Positions 1 to 7,716 are shown, counted from the stretch's first letter. The stretch: 10,841 nt of DNA from Clostridia bacterium (GCA_017407305.1 JAFQWS010000045.1:1-10841); one strand, 5' to 3'. Program-made: numbers and translations. The notes: generated by a model from the letters alone, not told the origin.

Positions 1-1
1 A

Positions 2-3000
2 AAAGACTGGGAATGTCACTGTGGCAAATACAAACGTATTCGTTACAAAGGCATTGTTTGTGAAAAATGTGGTGTCAAAGTAACAAAAAGAAAGGTTCGC
101 CGTGAAAGAATGGGCCACATCGAACTTGCCGCACCCGTATCCCACATTTGGTACTTGCGTGGTGTGCCTTCCAGAATGGGTCTCATTTTGGGTATGTCCC
201 CCAAAGATTTGGAATCCTTGGTAAACTTCCAAGAATACGTCATTTTGACAAAAGAAGAAATTGGTTTGCCCACAACAATTGAAGTTGGCACAATCATTTC
301 TGCCGATCAATATGAAGATTTCAAAGCAACACTCAAAGGCGAAACTTGCGAAAAAGAATTTGTCGCAATCACAAAAGCACGTGCTTTGGCAAAATATATT
401 CACCAAAGTGGTGTCCTTTTGGGCGAAGAAATTGCCGATGCAATCAAACAAAACGTTACAGAAGAAAATCTCAACGATTATCTCAACGCATTGTTGTCCA
501 GCGATATCAATGAAGAATTGAAATTTGCTTTGGCAAACAACGGCGATCAAGACGTTTTGACAACAATTTGTCAAACAGTGTCTGCATGCAACGATACGTA
601 CAAAATTGCCGACGTCGTATGCTCCATTTTGACAAAACAAGACAATGGCGAAGAAGACTTGTTGAAAGTTGCCGTCTCCAACGTTGTCGCACAAAACATT
701 GGCAAAGACGTATCTTTCGTTGAAGAATTTGCACACGAACAAATGTACGAAGTTGTCGAAACAATCACAAAAACCCCTCTCAAATATAAGAGAATGGTTT
801 CCATTGACAAACTTCGTGGCTTCCAAAGATTGTACGGAACAACAAAAGCTTTCCGTGCAGGCACAGGTGCCGAAAGTGTAAGAGAATTGTTGCAAAATAT
901 CGATTTGGACAAAGAATCGGAAGAACTCAAAGCACAATTCAAAAAGAAAAAGAACAAAGACAAAGAAAACAAAGAAACAACGTTGATGAAACGCTTGGAC
1001 ATTGTCGAATCTTTCCGTCGCAGTGGCAACAAGCCCGAATGGATGGTTTTGACAGTTTTGCCCGTATTGCCTCCCGATTTGCGTCCCATGGTACCATTGG
1101 ATGGTGGCAGATATGCAGCAAGTGACCTCAACGATTTGTACAGACGCGTCATCAACAGAAACAACCGTTTGAAACGTTTGATTGACATGAACGCTCCCGA
1201 ATCTTTGCTCAACAACGAAAAGAGAATGCTTCAAGACGCAGTTGACAGCCTCATTGACAACAGTCGTGCAAAGCGTCCTCAATCGGGTGCAAGCAATCGC
1301 GAACTCAAATCTTTGACAAGTATGCTCAAAGGTAAACAAGGTCGTTTCCGTCAAAATTTGTTGGGCAAACGTGTTGACTATTCTGGTCGTTCAGTTATCG
1401 TTGTCGGTCCTGAACTCAAAATGCATCAATGCGGTATTCCCAAAGAAATGGCATTGGAATTGTTCAAACCTTTCGTTATGAAAAAATTGGTGCAAACCAA
1501 TCAATGCCACAACGTAAAATCTGCAAAGAAACGTGTAGAAAGAGCCGACTCTGCAGTATGGGACATCTTGGAAGACGTTATCAAAGAACATCCCGTCATG
1601 CTCAACCGTGCTCCCACGTTGCACAGATTGTCTATTCAAGCATTCGAACCCGTCTTGATTGAAGGCAGAGCAATCAAATTGCACCCCTTGGTATGTCCTG
1701 CATTTAACGCCGACTTCGACGGCGACCAAATGGCAGTTCACGTTCCTTTGAGCATTGAAGCACAAACGGAAGCAAGATATTTGATGCTTGCAGCAAACAA
1801 CATTTTGAAGTTGTCCGACGGTAAACCTATCGTGTCTCCTACACAAGACATGATTTTGGGTTGCTACTACTTGTCCACAGTCAAAGACGATGCAATTGAA
1901 ACGGCAGACCAATTGGAAAAATTCAACCAATATCACCGTTACTCCTCTTTTGACGAAGCCTACTTGGCATACGTTGCAAAAGATATCACGTTGCAAACGT
2001 TGATTTTGGTCAAACGTCCTTTGGCAAACACCGAAGAAGGCCGTGCAAAATTGCACCAAAAACTTGCAACCCTTTCCGATCCTGTGGAAATGTTGTTGGC
2101 AAAATACATGCTTACAACAGTGGGCAGAATGATTTTGTTCACAGCATTGCCTCCTTACGATTTGGAAAACGGCACAAAAGCAAGTTTCAACCCTGTTGAC
2201 GACGAACAATGCAACAAACTTGGCGTTTCCGTAGAAGTCACCCACAAGATGATTGCTCAAGGCAAACACCTTTGCGGTAGCAAGAAAAACTTGTCCAAAA
2301 TCGTTGAACAATGCTTCAACACCTACGGCACAAGCGTAACTGCAACAATGTTGGACAACATCAAGGCATTGGGTTACAAATACAGTACAATTTCCGGTTT
2401 GACAACAAGCGTATTTGATATGCACGTTCCTCAAGTCAAAGCAGAAATTTTGGCAAAAGCCGAAAGCGAAATTGACGAAGTGGAAACAAACTACGAAGAC
2501 GGATTCTTGCAAGACGACGAACGTCACCAAGAAATTGTCAAAATTTGGACGGAAGCTTTCCAAAAGGTTACAGAAGCAGTCAAAGGTCAATTCGAACCCA
2601 ACAACCCCATCAAGATGATGAGCGACTCTGGTGCTCGTGGTAACATCTCACAATTGGTCCAACTTTGTGGTATGCGTGGTTTGATGTCCGACACCACAGG
2701 TAAAACAATCGAATTGCCCATCAAATCTTGCTTTAGAGAAGGTTTGTCGGTATTGGAATACTTCATTTCTTCCCACGGTGGTAGAAAAGGTTTGGCAGAT
2801 ACAGCACTTAAAACGGCAGACTCCGGTTACCTTACCAGAAGACTTGTTGACGTATCTCACCAAGTTATCATCACAGAAGACGATTGTTGCAAAGGTTCCA
2901 GACCTACTGGTAGATGGGTGGAAGAAATCAAAGGTTCTGCAAAAGGTTCCGTCATTGAAAACTTTGAAGACAGAATCATTGGTAAATTCTACATTGGTGG

Positions 3001-4162
3001 TTACAAGGTAAAAGACCTTGAAACAGGCAAAGTGGAAACCTACTTTGATTACCAAGAACAATTGCCTTTGTGCAATCCCAAGACAGGCGAAGTTTTGTGC
3101 GGTTACGACGAAATGATCACACCTCACATCTTGGACAAAATCAAAGCACTCAAAAATGATGGTATTGAAATCGTTGCAATGTACATCCGTACAGTTTTGA
3201 CTTGCAAGAGCAAGACAGGTATTTGTGCAAAATGTTACGGCAAAAACATGGCAAACAACCGTCCTGTTCAAAAGGGCGAAGCAGTTGGTGTTATCGCAGC
3301 ACAATCCATCGGTGAACCTGGTACACAATTGACAATGCGTACCTTCCACACAGGTGGTGTTGCAACAGCAGACGACATCACGCAAGGTTTGCCTCGCGTC
3401 GTCGAATTGTTCGAAGCACGCAAACCCAAAGGATGCGCAACCATTTCCGAAATCAGTGGTACAGTCAGTGTCAAAGTTAAGGGTAACAAACGCATTGTTT
3501 CCGTAACAGACGACAACGGCAGAGAAAAAGTTTACAACAAAATCCCTTATTCCAGCAAACTCAAGGTTCAAGATGGACAACGTGTCAACAGTGGTGACGC
3601 ATTGACAGAAGGTCCCATCGATCCCAAAGAATTGTTGCAAATCAAAGGTCTCAACGCAACGGAAGAATATTTGCTTGACGAAGTTCAAGTCACCTACCGT
3701 GGTGTCAACGGTGTTGAAATTGACGACAAACACGTCGAAATCATCATCAGACAAATGCTCAGAAGAGTTTTGGTTTTGGACGCAGGTGACACAGACTTGT
3801 TGCCCGGCGAAAAGGTAGATCTCATCACCTTTGACGAAGCCAACCAAAAAGCATTGCAAAACGGTGGCGTACCTGCAACGGCACAACGTATCATGCAAGG
3901 TATTGCCAAAGCAGCACTTTCCACAGAAGGTTTCTTGTCTGCATCCAGCTTCCAAGAAACACCTCGCGTATTGACTGAAGCAGCAATCAAAAACAAGAAA
4001 GACAACTTACTTGGTTTGAAGGAAAACGTCATCATTGGTAAACTTATTTCCGCAGGTACAGGTTTCAAAGAATATCGTGAATCTCAACTTGTTCCCGTCG
4101 TAAAACAAGAAGAAAGCCAATATCAAATTGAAGAATTGGCAATTGATGAAGATGAACAGTAA
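2..4162 (+). CDS. rpoC: DNA-directed RNA polymerase subunit beta' (5'-truncated)
   Basis: Encodes the beta' subunit, which forms the clamp and half of the RNA polymerase active site. The frame is open from base 2 and the visible protein has 1386 residues; about 55-65 N-terminal residues are missing, judged from Bacillus and E. coli RpoC. Upstream of the first in-frame ATG (110) the sequence already encodes zinc site 1, with cysteine codons at 14, 20, 59 and 68 (CHCGKYKR, CEKCG). The catalytic NADFDGD motif is at 1706-1726. Zinc site 2 is formed by cysteines near 2884 and in the CKSKTGICAKC segment near 3198-3239. The bridge helix/trigger loop segment (GEAVGVIAAQSIGEPG, FHTGGVA) lies near 3279-3375. 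There is no large trigger-loop insertion of the E. coli type. Unusual: an extra block of about 170 residues, predicted helical by eye, lies at about 300-840. Codon use is CAA- and TTG-rich. The end overlaps the next gene. Confidence 0.97.
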   Translation, partial: KDWECHCGKYKRIRYKGIVCEKCGVKVTKRKVRRERMGHIELAAPVSHIWYLRGVPSRMGLILGMSPKDLESLVNFQEYVILTKEEIGLPTTIEVGTIISADQYEDFKATLKGETCEKEFVAITKARALAKYIHQSGVLLGEEIADAIKQNVTEENLNDYLNALLSSDINEELKFALANNGDQDVLTTICQTVSACNDTYKIADVVCSILTKQDNGEEDLLKVAVSNVVAQNIGKDVSFVEEFAHEQMYEVVETITKTPLKYKRMVSIDKLRGFQRLYGTTKAFRAGTGAESVRELLQNIDLDKESEELKAQFKKKKNKDKENKETTLMKRLDIVESFRRSGNKPEWMVLTVLPVLPPDLRPMVPLDGGRYAASDLNDLYRRVINRNNRLKRLIDMNAPESLLNNEKRMLQDAVDSLIDNSRAKRPQSGASNRELKSLTSMLKGKQGRFRQNLLGKRVDYSGRSVIVVGPELKMHQCGIPKEMALELFKPFVMKKLVQTNQCHNVKSAKKRVERADSAVWDILEDVIKEHPVMLNRAPTLHRLSIQAFEPVLIEGRAIKLHPLVCPAFNADFDGDQMAVHVPLSIEAQTEARYLMLAANNILKLSDGKPIVSPTQDMILGCYYLSTVKDDAIETADQLEKFNQYHRYSSFDEAYLAYVAKDITLQTLILVKRPLANTEEGRAKLHQKLATLSDPVEMLLAKYMLTTVGRMILFTALPPYDLENGTKASFNPVDDEQCNKLGVSVEVTHKMIAQGKHLCGSKKNLSKIVEQCFNTYGTSVTATMLDNIKALGYKYSTISGLTTSVFDMHVPQVKAEILAKAESEIDEVETNYEDGFLQDDERHQEIVKIWTEAFQKVTEAVKGQFEPNNPIKMMSDSGARGNISQLVQLCGMRGLMSDTTGKTIELPIKSCFREGLSVLEYFISSHGGRKGLADTALKTADSGYLTRRLVDVSHQVIITEDDCCKGSRPTGRWVEEIKGSAKGSVIENFEDRIIGKFYIGGYKVKDLETGKVETYFDYQEQLPLCNPKTGEVLCGYDEMITPHILDKIKALKNDGIEIVAMYIRTVLTCKSKTGICAKCYGKNMANNRPVQKGEAVGVIAAQSIGEPGTQLTMRTFHTGGVATADDITQGLPRVVELFEARKPKGCATISEISGTVSVKVKGNKRIVSVTDDNGREKVYNKIPYSSKLKVQDGQRVNSGDALTEGPIDPKELLQIKGLNATEEYLLDEVQVTYRGVNGVEIDDKHVEIIIRQMLRRVLVLDAGDTDLLPGEKVDLITFDEANQKALQNGGVPATAQRIMQGIAKAALSTEGFLSASSFQETPRVLTEAAIKNKKDNLLGLKENVIIGKLISAGTGFKEYRESQLVPVVKQEESQYQIEELAIDEDEQ

Positions 4163-4424
4163 CAAACAAATACAAACTGACCGTTTGCCCAAAGTCGTTT
4201 TGGGCAAACGGCAAGTTACAAAAGAAGCCAAAGCTGGCAGGCTTAAAGAGATTTGGTTGGCAACTGATGCTGACGAAAACTACAAAAAAGAGATAAAAAT
4301 GCTGGCAAAAGAGAAAAAAATTAAAATTTTTTCCAATAACACCGCTCAAGAGTTTGCTAAAAAGTACCAACTTGATGTAAAATGTGGAGTGGTGGGTTTA
4401 ATAAACGAAATAGAAGGCAACTAA
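4152..4424 (+). CDS. L7Ae/YbxF-like K-turn RNA-binding ribosomal protein
   Basis: A small basic protein of 90 residues from this start, of the bacterial L7Ae/L30e/Gadd45 family (YbxF of Bacillus, 82 residues). The family signature is visible: VVLGKRQVTKEAKAGRLKEI, then ATDAD, and a C-terminal VKCGVVGLI segment matching the YbxF GIEVGAAAV end. Family members bind kink-turn RNA; the Bacillus protein binds K-turns in vitro, including that of the SAM-I riboswitch. Its cellular role is not well defined. Position between rpoC and rpsL matches ybxF in Bacillus. The ATG at 4152 overlaps the end of rpoC by 11 bases and fits family length best. An ATG at 4146 and a TTG at 4128 are alternatives in the same frame. 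None has a strong ribosome binding site, which suggests translational coupling to rpoC. Confidence 0.9.
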   Translation: MNSNKQIQTDRLPKVVLGKRQVTKEAKAGRLKEIWLATDADENYKKEIKMLAKEKKIKIFSNNTAQEFAKKYQLDVKCGVVGLINEIEGN

Positions 4425-4434
4425 GCCTTTTATT
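4409..4434 (+). terminator. Stem-loop across the stop codon of the L7Ae gene; possible weak terminator/attenuator
   Basis: Arms 4409-4418 and 4425-4434 pair over 10 positions (one G-U) around a 6-base loop AACTAA. The core is AAGGC/GCCTT. The 3' arm runs into TTTTATTATAG, a broken T-rich tract. This resembles a weak intrinsic terminator or attenuator between the L7Ae-like gene and rpsL. The T run is interrupted and much of the stem is A-T, so complete termination is unlikely; an mRNA stabilising role is an equal alternative. Confidence 0.4.
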
Positions 4435-4442
4435 ATAGATTT

Positions 4443-4461
4443 CCTAGTTTTACAAATTAGG
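4443..4461 (+). promoter_or_regulatory. Leader hairpin upstream of rpsL
   Basis: CCTAGTTT (4443-4450) pairs with AAATTAGG (4454-4461) around a TAC loop, giving 8 pairs with one G-U. No T run follows, so it is not an intrinsic terminator. It lies 19 bases before the rpsL Shine-Dalgarno and directly abuts the left arm of the inverted repeat that flanks rpsL. Together with the preceding stem-loop it makes almost the whole gap structured. A role in S12 translation control or mRNA processing is inference. Confidence 0.4.
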
Positions 4462-4481
4462 TTCAGACAATTACTATTGAA
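4462..4481 (+). repeat. Left arm of inverted repeat flanking rpsL
   Basis: This 20-base arm is the near-exact reverse complement of 4900-4920: 19 of 20 positions match with one extra base in the right arm, and the single mismatch becomes a G-U pair in RNA. It ends on the first bases of the rpsL Shine-Dalgarno (AAAGGAGGA, 4480-4488), so pairing with the distal arm would put a helix against the ribosome binding site. Confidence 0.6.
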
Positions 4482-4494
4482 AGGAGGAAAAAAA

Positions 4495-4869
4495 ATGGCA
4501 ACAATCAACCAATTGATTAAACAAGGCAGAACGAGAGAACAAGAAAAGAGCAAAACACCTTTGCTTGACGCTTGCCCTCAAAGACGTGGCGTTTGCTTGT
4601 CTGTCACCACGACAACACCCAAAAAGCCCAACTCTGCAATGCGTAAAATTTGCAGAATTCGTCGTACCAACGGCAAGGAAGGCACATGCTATATCCCTGG
4701 CGAAGGTCACAATTTGCAAGAACACTCGGTTGTCCTTATTCGTGGCGGAAGAGTTAGAGACCTTCCCGGTATTCGTTACCACGTAATTCGTGGCACGTTG
4801 GATACTGCTGGTGTCGAAAAGAGAAGACAATCCAGAAGCAAATACGGCGCCAAGAGACCCAAAAAATAA
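4495..4869 (+). CDS. rpsL: 30S ribosomal protein S12
   Basis: Universal S12 protein of the 30S decoding centre, 124 residues, normal for the short form of the family. The ATG at 4495 was chosen because AAAGGAGGA at 4480-4488 sits 7 bases upstream and the product starts MATINQL as in other S12 proteins. An upstream in-frame TTG at 4477 would lie on the ribosome binding site itself. Conserved blocks are visible: TPKKPNSAMRK (42-51), GEGHNLQEHSVVLIRGGR (69-86) and SKYGAKRPKK at the end. Lys43, a classic streptomycin-resistance site, is wild type. Position 88, normally Lys in GGRVKDLPG, is Arg here (AGA); Lys88Arg is a known streptomycin-resistance change. Residues 35-38 (LSVT, where many proteins have TRVY or similar) are also atypical. 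First gene of the rpsL-rpsG-fusA cluster. Confidence 0.97.
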   Translation: MATINQLIKQGRTREQEKSKTPLLDACPQRRGVCLSVTTTTPKKPNSAMRKICRIRRTNGKEGTCYIPGEGHNLQEHSVVLIRGGRVRDLPGIRYHVIRGTLDTAGVEKRRQSRSKYGAKRPKK

Positions 4870-4899
4870 TAAATAAATTTTGAGTCACACAGTTTACAG

Positions 4900-4920
4900 T
4901 TCAATAAGTGATTGTCTGAA
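4900..4920 (+). repeat. Right arm of inverted repeat flanking rpsL
   Basis: Pairs with 4462-4481: ten uninterrupted pairs, one G-U, two pairs, a one-base bulge and seven more pairs. It starts 30 bases after the rpsL stop codon. An RNA helix of this kind would enclose the entire S12 coding region in one loop of about 420 bases. Confidence 0.6.
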
Positions 4921-4976
4921 TTTGTTAATTTTTGACATTCACGATAGAGCAGTATGCACAAAATAAGTGCAGAAGG

Positions 4977-4988
4977 TTCTCCGGAGAA
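4977..4988. repeat. 12-base perfect palindrome upstream of rpsG
   Basis: TTCTCCGGAGAA is perfectly self-complementary. As RNA it can form TTCT/AGAA with a CCGG tetraloop, and flanking GG/CC can extend it over a small bulge. It is the only GC-rich patch of the gap and lies about 70 bases before the rpsG start. It could be a small structured element or a chance palindrome. Confidence 0.3.
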
Positions 4989-5057
4989 ATCCGTCGAGTT
5001 GGCTGTATCTAAAAAAACAAAAATCAACAAAAAAAAATGTAAAGGAGGAATTTTACA

Positions 5058-5528
5058 ATGCCCAGAAGAAGTGGTGTTCCTAAAAGAGACGTACTTCCCG
5101 ATCCTGTATATGGCTCCAAGGTTGTATCAAAAGTCATCAACCAAGTCATGCAAGACGGCAAAAAAGGCACAGCACAAGAAATTGTGTATGGTGCATTTGA
5201 TATCATTAAAGAAAAAACCGGCAATGAACCCATTGAAGTTTTCAACACAGCAATCAACAATTTGATGCCTGTTTTGGAAGTTAAAGCCAGACGTGTTGGT
5301 GGTTCCAACTACCAAGTCCCCATGGAAATCAGACCTGAAAGAAGACAAACGTTGGCAATTCGTTGGTTGGTCGGTTACGCAAGAAAAAGAAGCGAACGCA
5401 ACATGGCTGACAGACTTGCAGGCGAACTCATGGATGCAGCAAACAGCGTTGGTAGCGCATACAAAAAGAAAGAAGATGTCCACAAAATGGCAGAAGCAAA
5501 CAAGGCATTTGCCCATTTCCGTTGGTAA
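5058..5528 (+). CDS. rpsG: 30S ribosomal protein S7
   Basis: Primary 16S rRNA-binding protein that nucleates assembly of the 30S head; it contacts the mRNA exit channel and the E site. The 156 residues match the usual bacterial length. Family blocks are clear: MPRRSGVPKRDVLPDPVYGS at the N-terminus, ARRVGGSNYQVPMEIRPERR (77-96), AIRWLVGYARKRSE and MADRLAGELMDAA, and a C-terminal KMAEANKAFAHFRW. The ATG at 5058 follows AAAGGAGGA by 8-9 bases. It lies 188 bases after rpsL and only 14 bases before fusA, so S7 and EF-G are almost surely co-transcribed. S7 is the autogenous repressor of this operon in E. coli; no direct evidence of that is visible here. Codon use matches rpoC and fusA (CAA, TTG). 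Confidence 0.97.
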   Translation: MPRRSGVPKRDVLPDPVYGSKVVSKVINQVMQDGKKGTAQEIVYGAFDIIKEKTGNEPIEVFNTAINNLMPVLEVKARRVGGSNYQVPMEIRPERRQTLAIRWLVGYARKRSERNMADRLAGELMDAANSVGSAYKKKEDVHKMAEANKAFAHFRW

Positions 5529-5542
5529 GAGGTGTTTAGTAT

Positions 5543-7639
5543 ATGTCTAGACAATATCCTCTTCATTTAGTGCGCAACATAGGCATCATGGCGCACATTG
5601 ATGCAGGCAAAACAACAACCACCGAAAGAATTTTGTTCTTTTCTGGTAAAATTAGAAAAATTGGCGAAACTCACGAAGGTACTGCCGTAATGGACAGTAT
5701 GGTGCAAGAACAAGAAAGAGGCATCACAATCGGTTCGGCAGCAACCACCGTCAGTTGGAAAGACCAATTCACCAACAGCGAATATCGCATCAACATCATT
5801 GACACACCCGGACACGTCGACTTCACAGCAGAAGTCGAACGTTCCTTGCGTGTTTTGGATGGTGCAGTCGCAGTATTGTGTGCAAAAGGTGGCGTAGAAC
5901 CCCAAAGTGAAACAGTTTGGCGTCAAGCCAGCAACTATGGCGTACCTCGCATTGCCTTTGTAAACAAAATGGACGTTCCCGGTGCAAACTTCTACAACGT
6001 CGTCAATATGATGAAAGAAAGACTTGGCGCAAACGCATTGCCCGTACAATTGCCCATTGGCAAAAGTGAAACTTTCAAAGGCATCATCGACGTCATTGAA
6101 AAGAAAGCATACGTTTGGACGGACAGCACAGGTATGAACTACCAAGCGGTGGAAATCCCCGCCGATATGGTGGAAGAAACGGAAAAAGCCCACCAAGACG
6201 TTGTGGACTTTATCGCAGATTTTTGTGCTGACGACGAAGACATTGTCAACCAATATTTTGAAGAAGGCGATTTGTCCGTTGATATCATCAAGACAAATTT
6301 GCGCAAGGCCGTTTGCCAAAACAAAGTAAACCCCGTATTTTGTGGCACAGCATACAAAAACAAGGGTGTACAATTGTTGCTCAACGCAATTTGCCAATAC
6401 TTGCCTTCTCCTTTGGACGTTGAGGAAATGGTTGGTTTCCATCCTGACGACGAAGAAAAAGAAGTTGTTGCCAAAACAGACGACGACGCACCTTTTGCAG
6501 CATTGTGCTTCAAAATCGTTGCAGACCCCTTCGTTGGCAAACTTTCCTATTTGCGTGTCTATTCCGGCACACTCAAAGTAGGCACAACAGTTTACAACTC
6601 ATCAAGAGGCAAAAGAGAACGCATTGCAAAAATTTTGCAAATGCACTCTGACCAACGTCAAGAAATTGAAGAAACGTATGCAGGCGAAATCGTCGCAGTC
6701 GTTGGCTTGAAAGAATCTCGCACAGGCGACACGTTGTGTGCAGAAAAGCACCCCTTGGTTTTGGAAAGTATGACTTTCCCCGAACCCGTTATCAAAATTG
6801 CAATCGAACCCAAAACAAAAGCAGGCGAAGAAAAAATGATGGCAGCCCTTTTGAAAATGGCAGACGAAGACCCCACTTTCAAAACCTACCACGACGCCGA
6901 AACAGGTCAAACGATCATTGCAGGTATGGGCGAATTGCACTTGGAAATTATCGTAGACAGATTGTTGCGTGAATTTAGAGTGGAAGCAAACGTAGGCAAA
7001 CCTCAAGTTTCTTACAGAGAAACCATCACTAAAACTGCAACAAGCGACATGAAATACTCTCGCCAATCTGGTGGTAAAGGTCAATATGGTCACGTAATCA
7101 TGACCATTGAACCATTGGAAGCAGGTAAAGGCTTTGTCTTTGAAGACAAAACACGCGACAACGACGTTCCCAAAGAATATCTTCCCGCCATCAAAGCAGG
7201 TATTGAAGAAGCATCAAAAAGTGGTGTTATGTCCGGTTTCCAAGCAATTGATTTCAAAGCAACGGTTACAGGTGGCAGTTGGCACCCTGTTGACTCCAGC
7301 GAAATGGCTTTCAAAATTGCCGGTTCTATGGCATTTAAAGAAGCCGAAGCAAAAGCATCTCCCGTTTTGTTGGAACCCATGATGAAAGTAGAAGTCATGG
7401 TACCCGACGACTACGTTGGAGACGTAATGGGCAATATTTCCGCTCGCAGAGGCAACTTGACAGGTGTAGAAAACGTCAATGGTACGCAAGTTGTTCGTGC
7501 ATTTGTTCCCTTGGCAGAAATGTTTGGTTATGCAACCGACTTAAGAAGCAAGACACAAGGCAGAGGCAACTTCACAATGCAGTTCTCACACTTTGCACAA
7601 GTAAACGAAGCAATGAGCAAAAAATTGCTCAACAAGTAA
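5543..7639 (+). CDS. fusA: Elongation factor G
   Basis: Translational GTPase that drives tRNA-mRNA translocation and, with RRF, ribosome recycling. It has 698 residues, normal for EF-G. The G domain shows the P-loop AHIDAGKTTTTER (17-29), switch I RGITIGSAATT (59-69; many EF-Gs have ITITSAATT), DTPGHVDF (87-94) and NKMD (141-144). Domains II to V follow without gaps. The domain IV tip reads GGSWHPVDSSEMAFK, with His581 at the position of the functionally important E. coli His583. The C-terminus GYATDLRSKTQGRGNFTMQF is typical. The ATG at 5543 lies 14 bases after rpsG with GAGGTG at 5529-5534 as Shine-Dalgarno. Gln is almost always CAA and Leu mostly TTG, as in rpoC. A 114-base gap separates it from tuf. 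Confidence 0.97.
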   Translation: MSRQYPLHLVRNIGIMAHIDAGKTTTTERILFFSGKIRKIGETHEGTAVMDSMVQEQERGITIGSAATTVSWKDQFTNSEYRINIIDTPGHVDFTAEVERSLRVLDGAVAVLCAKGGVEPQSETVWRQASNYGVPRIAFVNKMDVPGANFYNVVNMMKERLGANALPVQLPIGKSETFKGIIDVIEKKAYVWTDSTGMNYQAVEIPADMVEETEKAHQDVVDFIADFCADDEDIVNQYFEEGDLSVDIIKTNLRKAVCQNKVNPVFCGTAYKNKGVQLLLNAICQYLPSPLDVEEMVGFHPDDEEKEVVAKTDDDAPFAALCFKIVADPFVGKLSYLRVYSGTLKVGTTVYNSSRGKRERIAKILQMHSDQRQEIEETYAGEIVAVVGLKESRTGDTLCAEKHPLVLESMTFPEPVIKIAIEPKTKAGEEKMMAALLKMADEDPTFKTYHDAETGQTIIAGMGELHLEIIVDRLLREFRVEANVGKPQVSYRETITKTATSDMKYSRQSGGKGQYGHVIMTIEPLEAGKGFVFEDKTRDNDVPKEYLPAIKAGIEEASKSGVMSGFQAIDFKATVTGGSWHPVDSSEMAFKIAGSMAFKEAEAKASPVLLEPMMKVEVMVPDDYVGDVMGNISARRGNLTGVENVNGTQVVRAFVPLAEMFGYATDLRSKTQGRGNFTMQFSHFAQVNEAMSKKLLNK

Positions 7640-7645
7640 AAAATA

Positions 7646-7664
7646 TCTAGTCTAAAAGACTAGA
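7646..7664. promoter_or_regulatory. Perfect 8-bp inverted repeat between fusA and tuf
   Basis: TCTAGTCT (7646-7653) and AGACTAGA (7657-7664) flank an AAA spacer. On the + strand the following bases are A-rich, so this is not a + strand intrinsic terminator. It could be an mRNA-processing or 3'-end-stabilising hairpin for fusA, or a DNA operator, because its right half overlaps the -35 box of the putative tuf promoter. Confidence 0.5.
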
Positions 7665-7689
7665 CCAAACAAAAAAAATAATATATAAT
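7661..7689 (+). promoter_or_regulatory. Putative sigma-A promoter for tuf
   Basis: The -35 candidate TAGACC (7661-7666, 4 of 6 to TTGACA) is followed by an A-rich spacer of exactly 17 bases and a perfect -10 TATAAT (7684-7689). The predicted transcription start is near 7696, about 58 bases before tuf. The region is very AT-rich, so a chance -10 is possible; the correct spacing raises confidence. It would let tuf be expressed above its operon partners. Confidence 0.45.
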
Positions 7690-7716
7690 AACTATATTGA
7701 AAAATTTTTGAAATTT

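Larger units (their letters stand above)
4870..5057 (+). other. Long rpsL-rpsG intergenic leader
   Basis: A 188-base gap in an otherwise compact operon. It holds the right arm of the rpsL-flanking inverted repeat (4900-4920), an isolated consensus TTGACA (4932-4937) with no good -10 box at proper spacing, a 12-base perfect palindrome TTCTCCGGAGAA (4977-4988), an A-rich tract (5011-5038) and the rpsG ribosome binding site AAAGGAGGA (5041-5049). In E. coli the S12-S7 intercistronic RNA is the site where S7 represses its own operon. Whether this gap does the same is inference; I do not recognise the E. coli S7 site in it. Confidence 0.45.

Noticed and set aside
4932..4960. Consensus TTGACA in the rpsL-rpsG gap as a promoter for rpsG
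   Set aside because: No acceptable -10 box lies 16-19 bases downstream; the nearest candidate TATGCA is at 15 bases and poor.
4954..5265. Open frame starting ATG at 4954, overlapping the start of rpsG
   Set aside because: It has no ribosome binding site, runs out of frame through the rpsG coding region and resembles no protein family.
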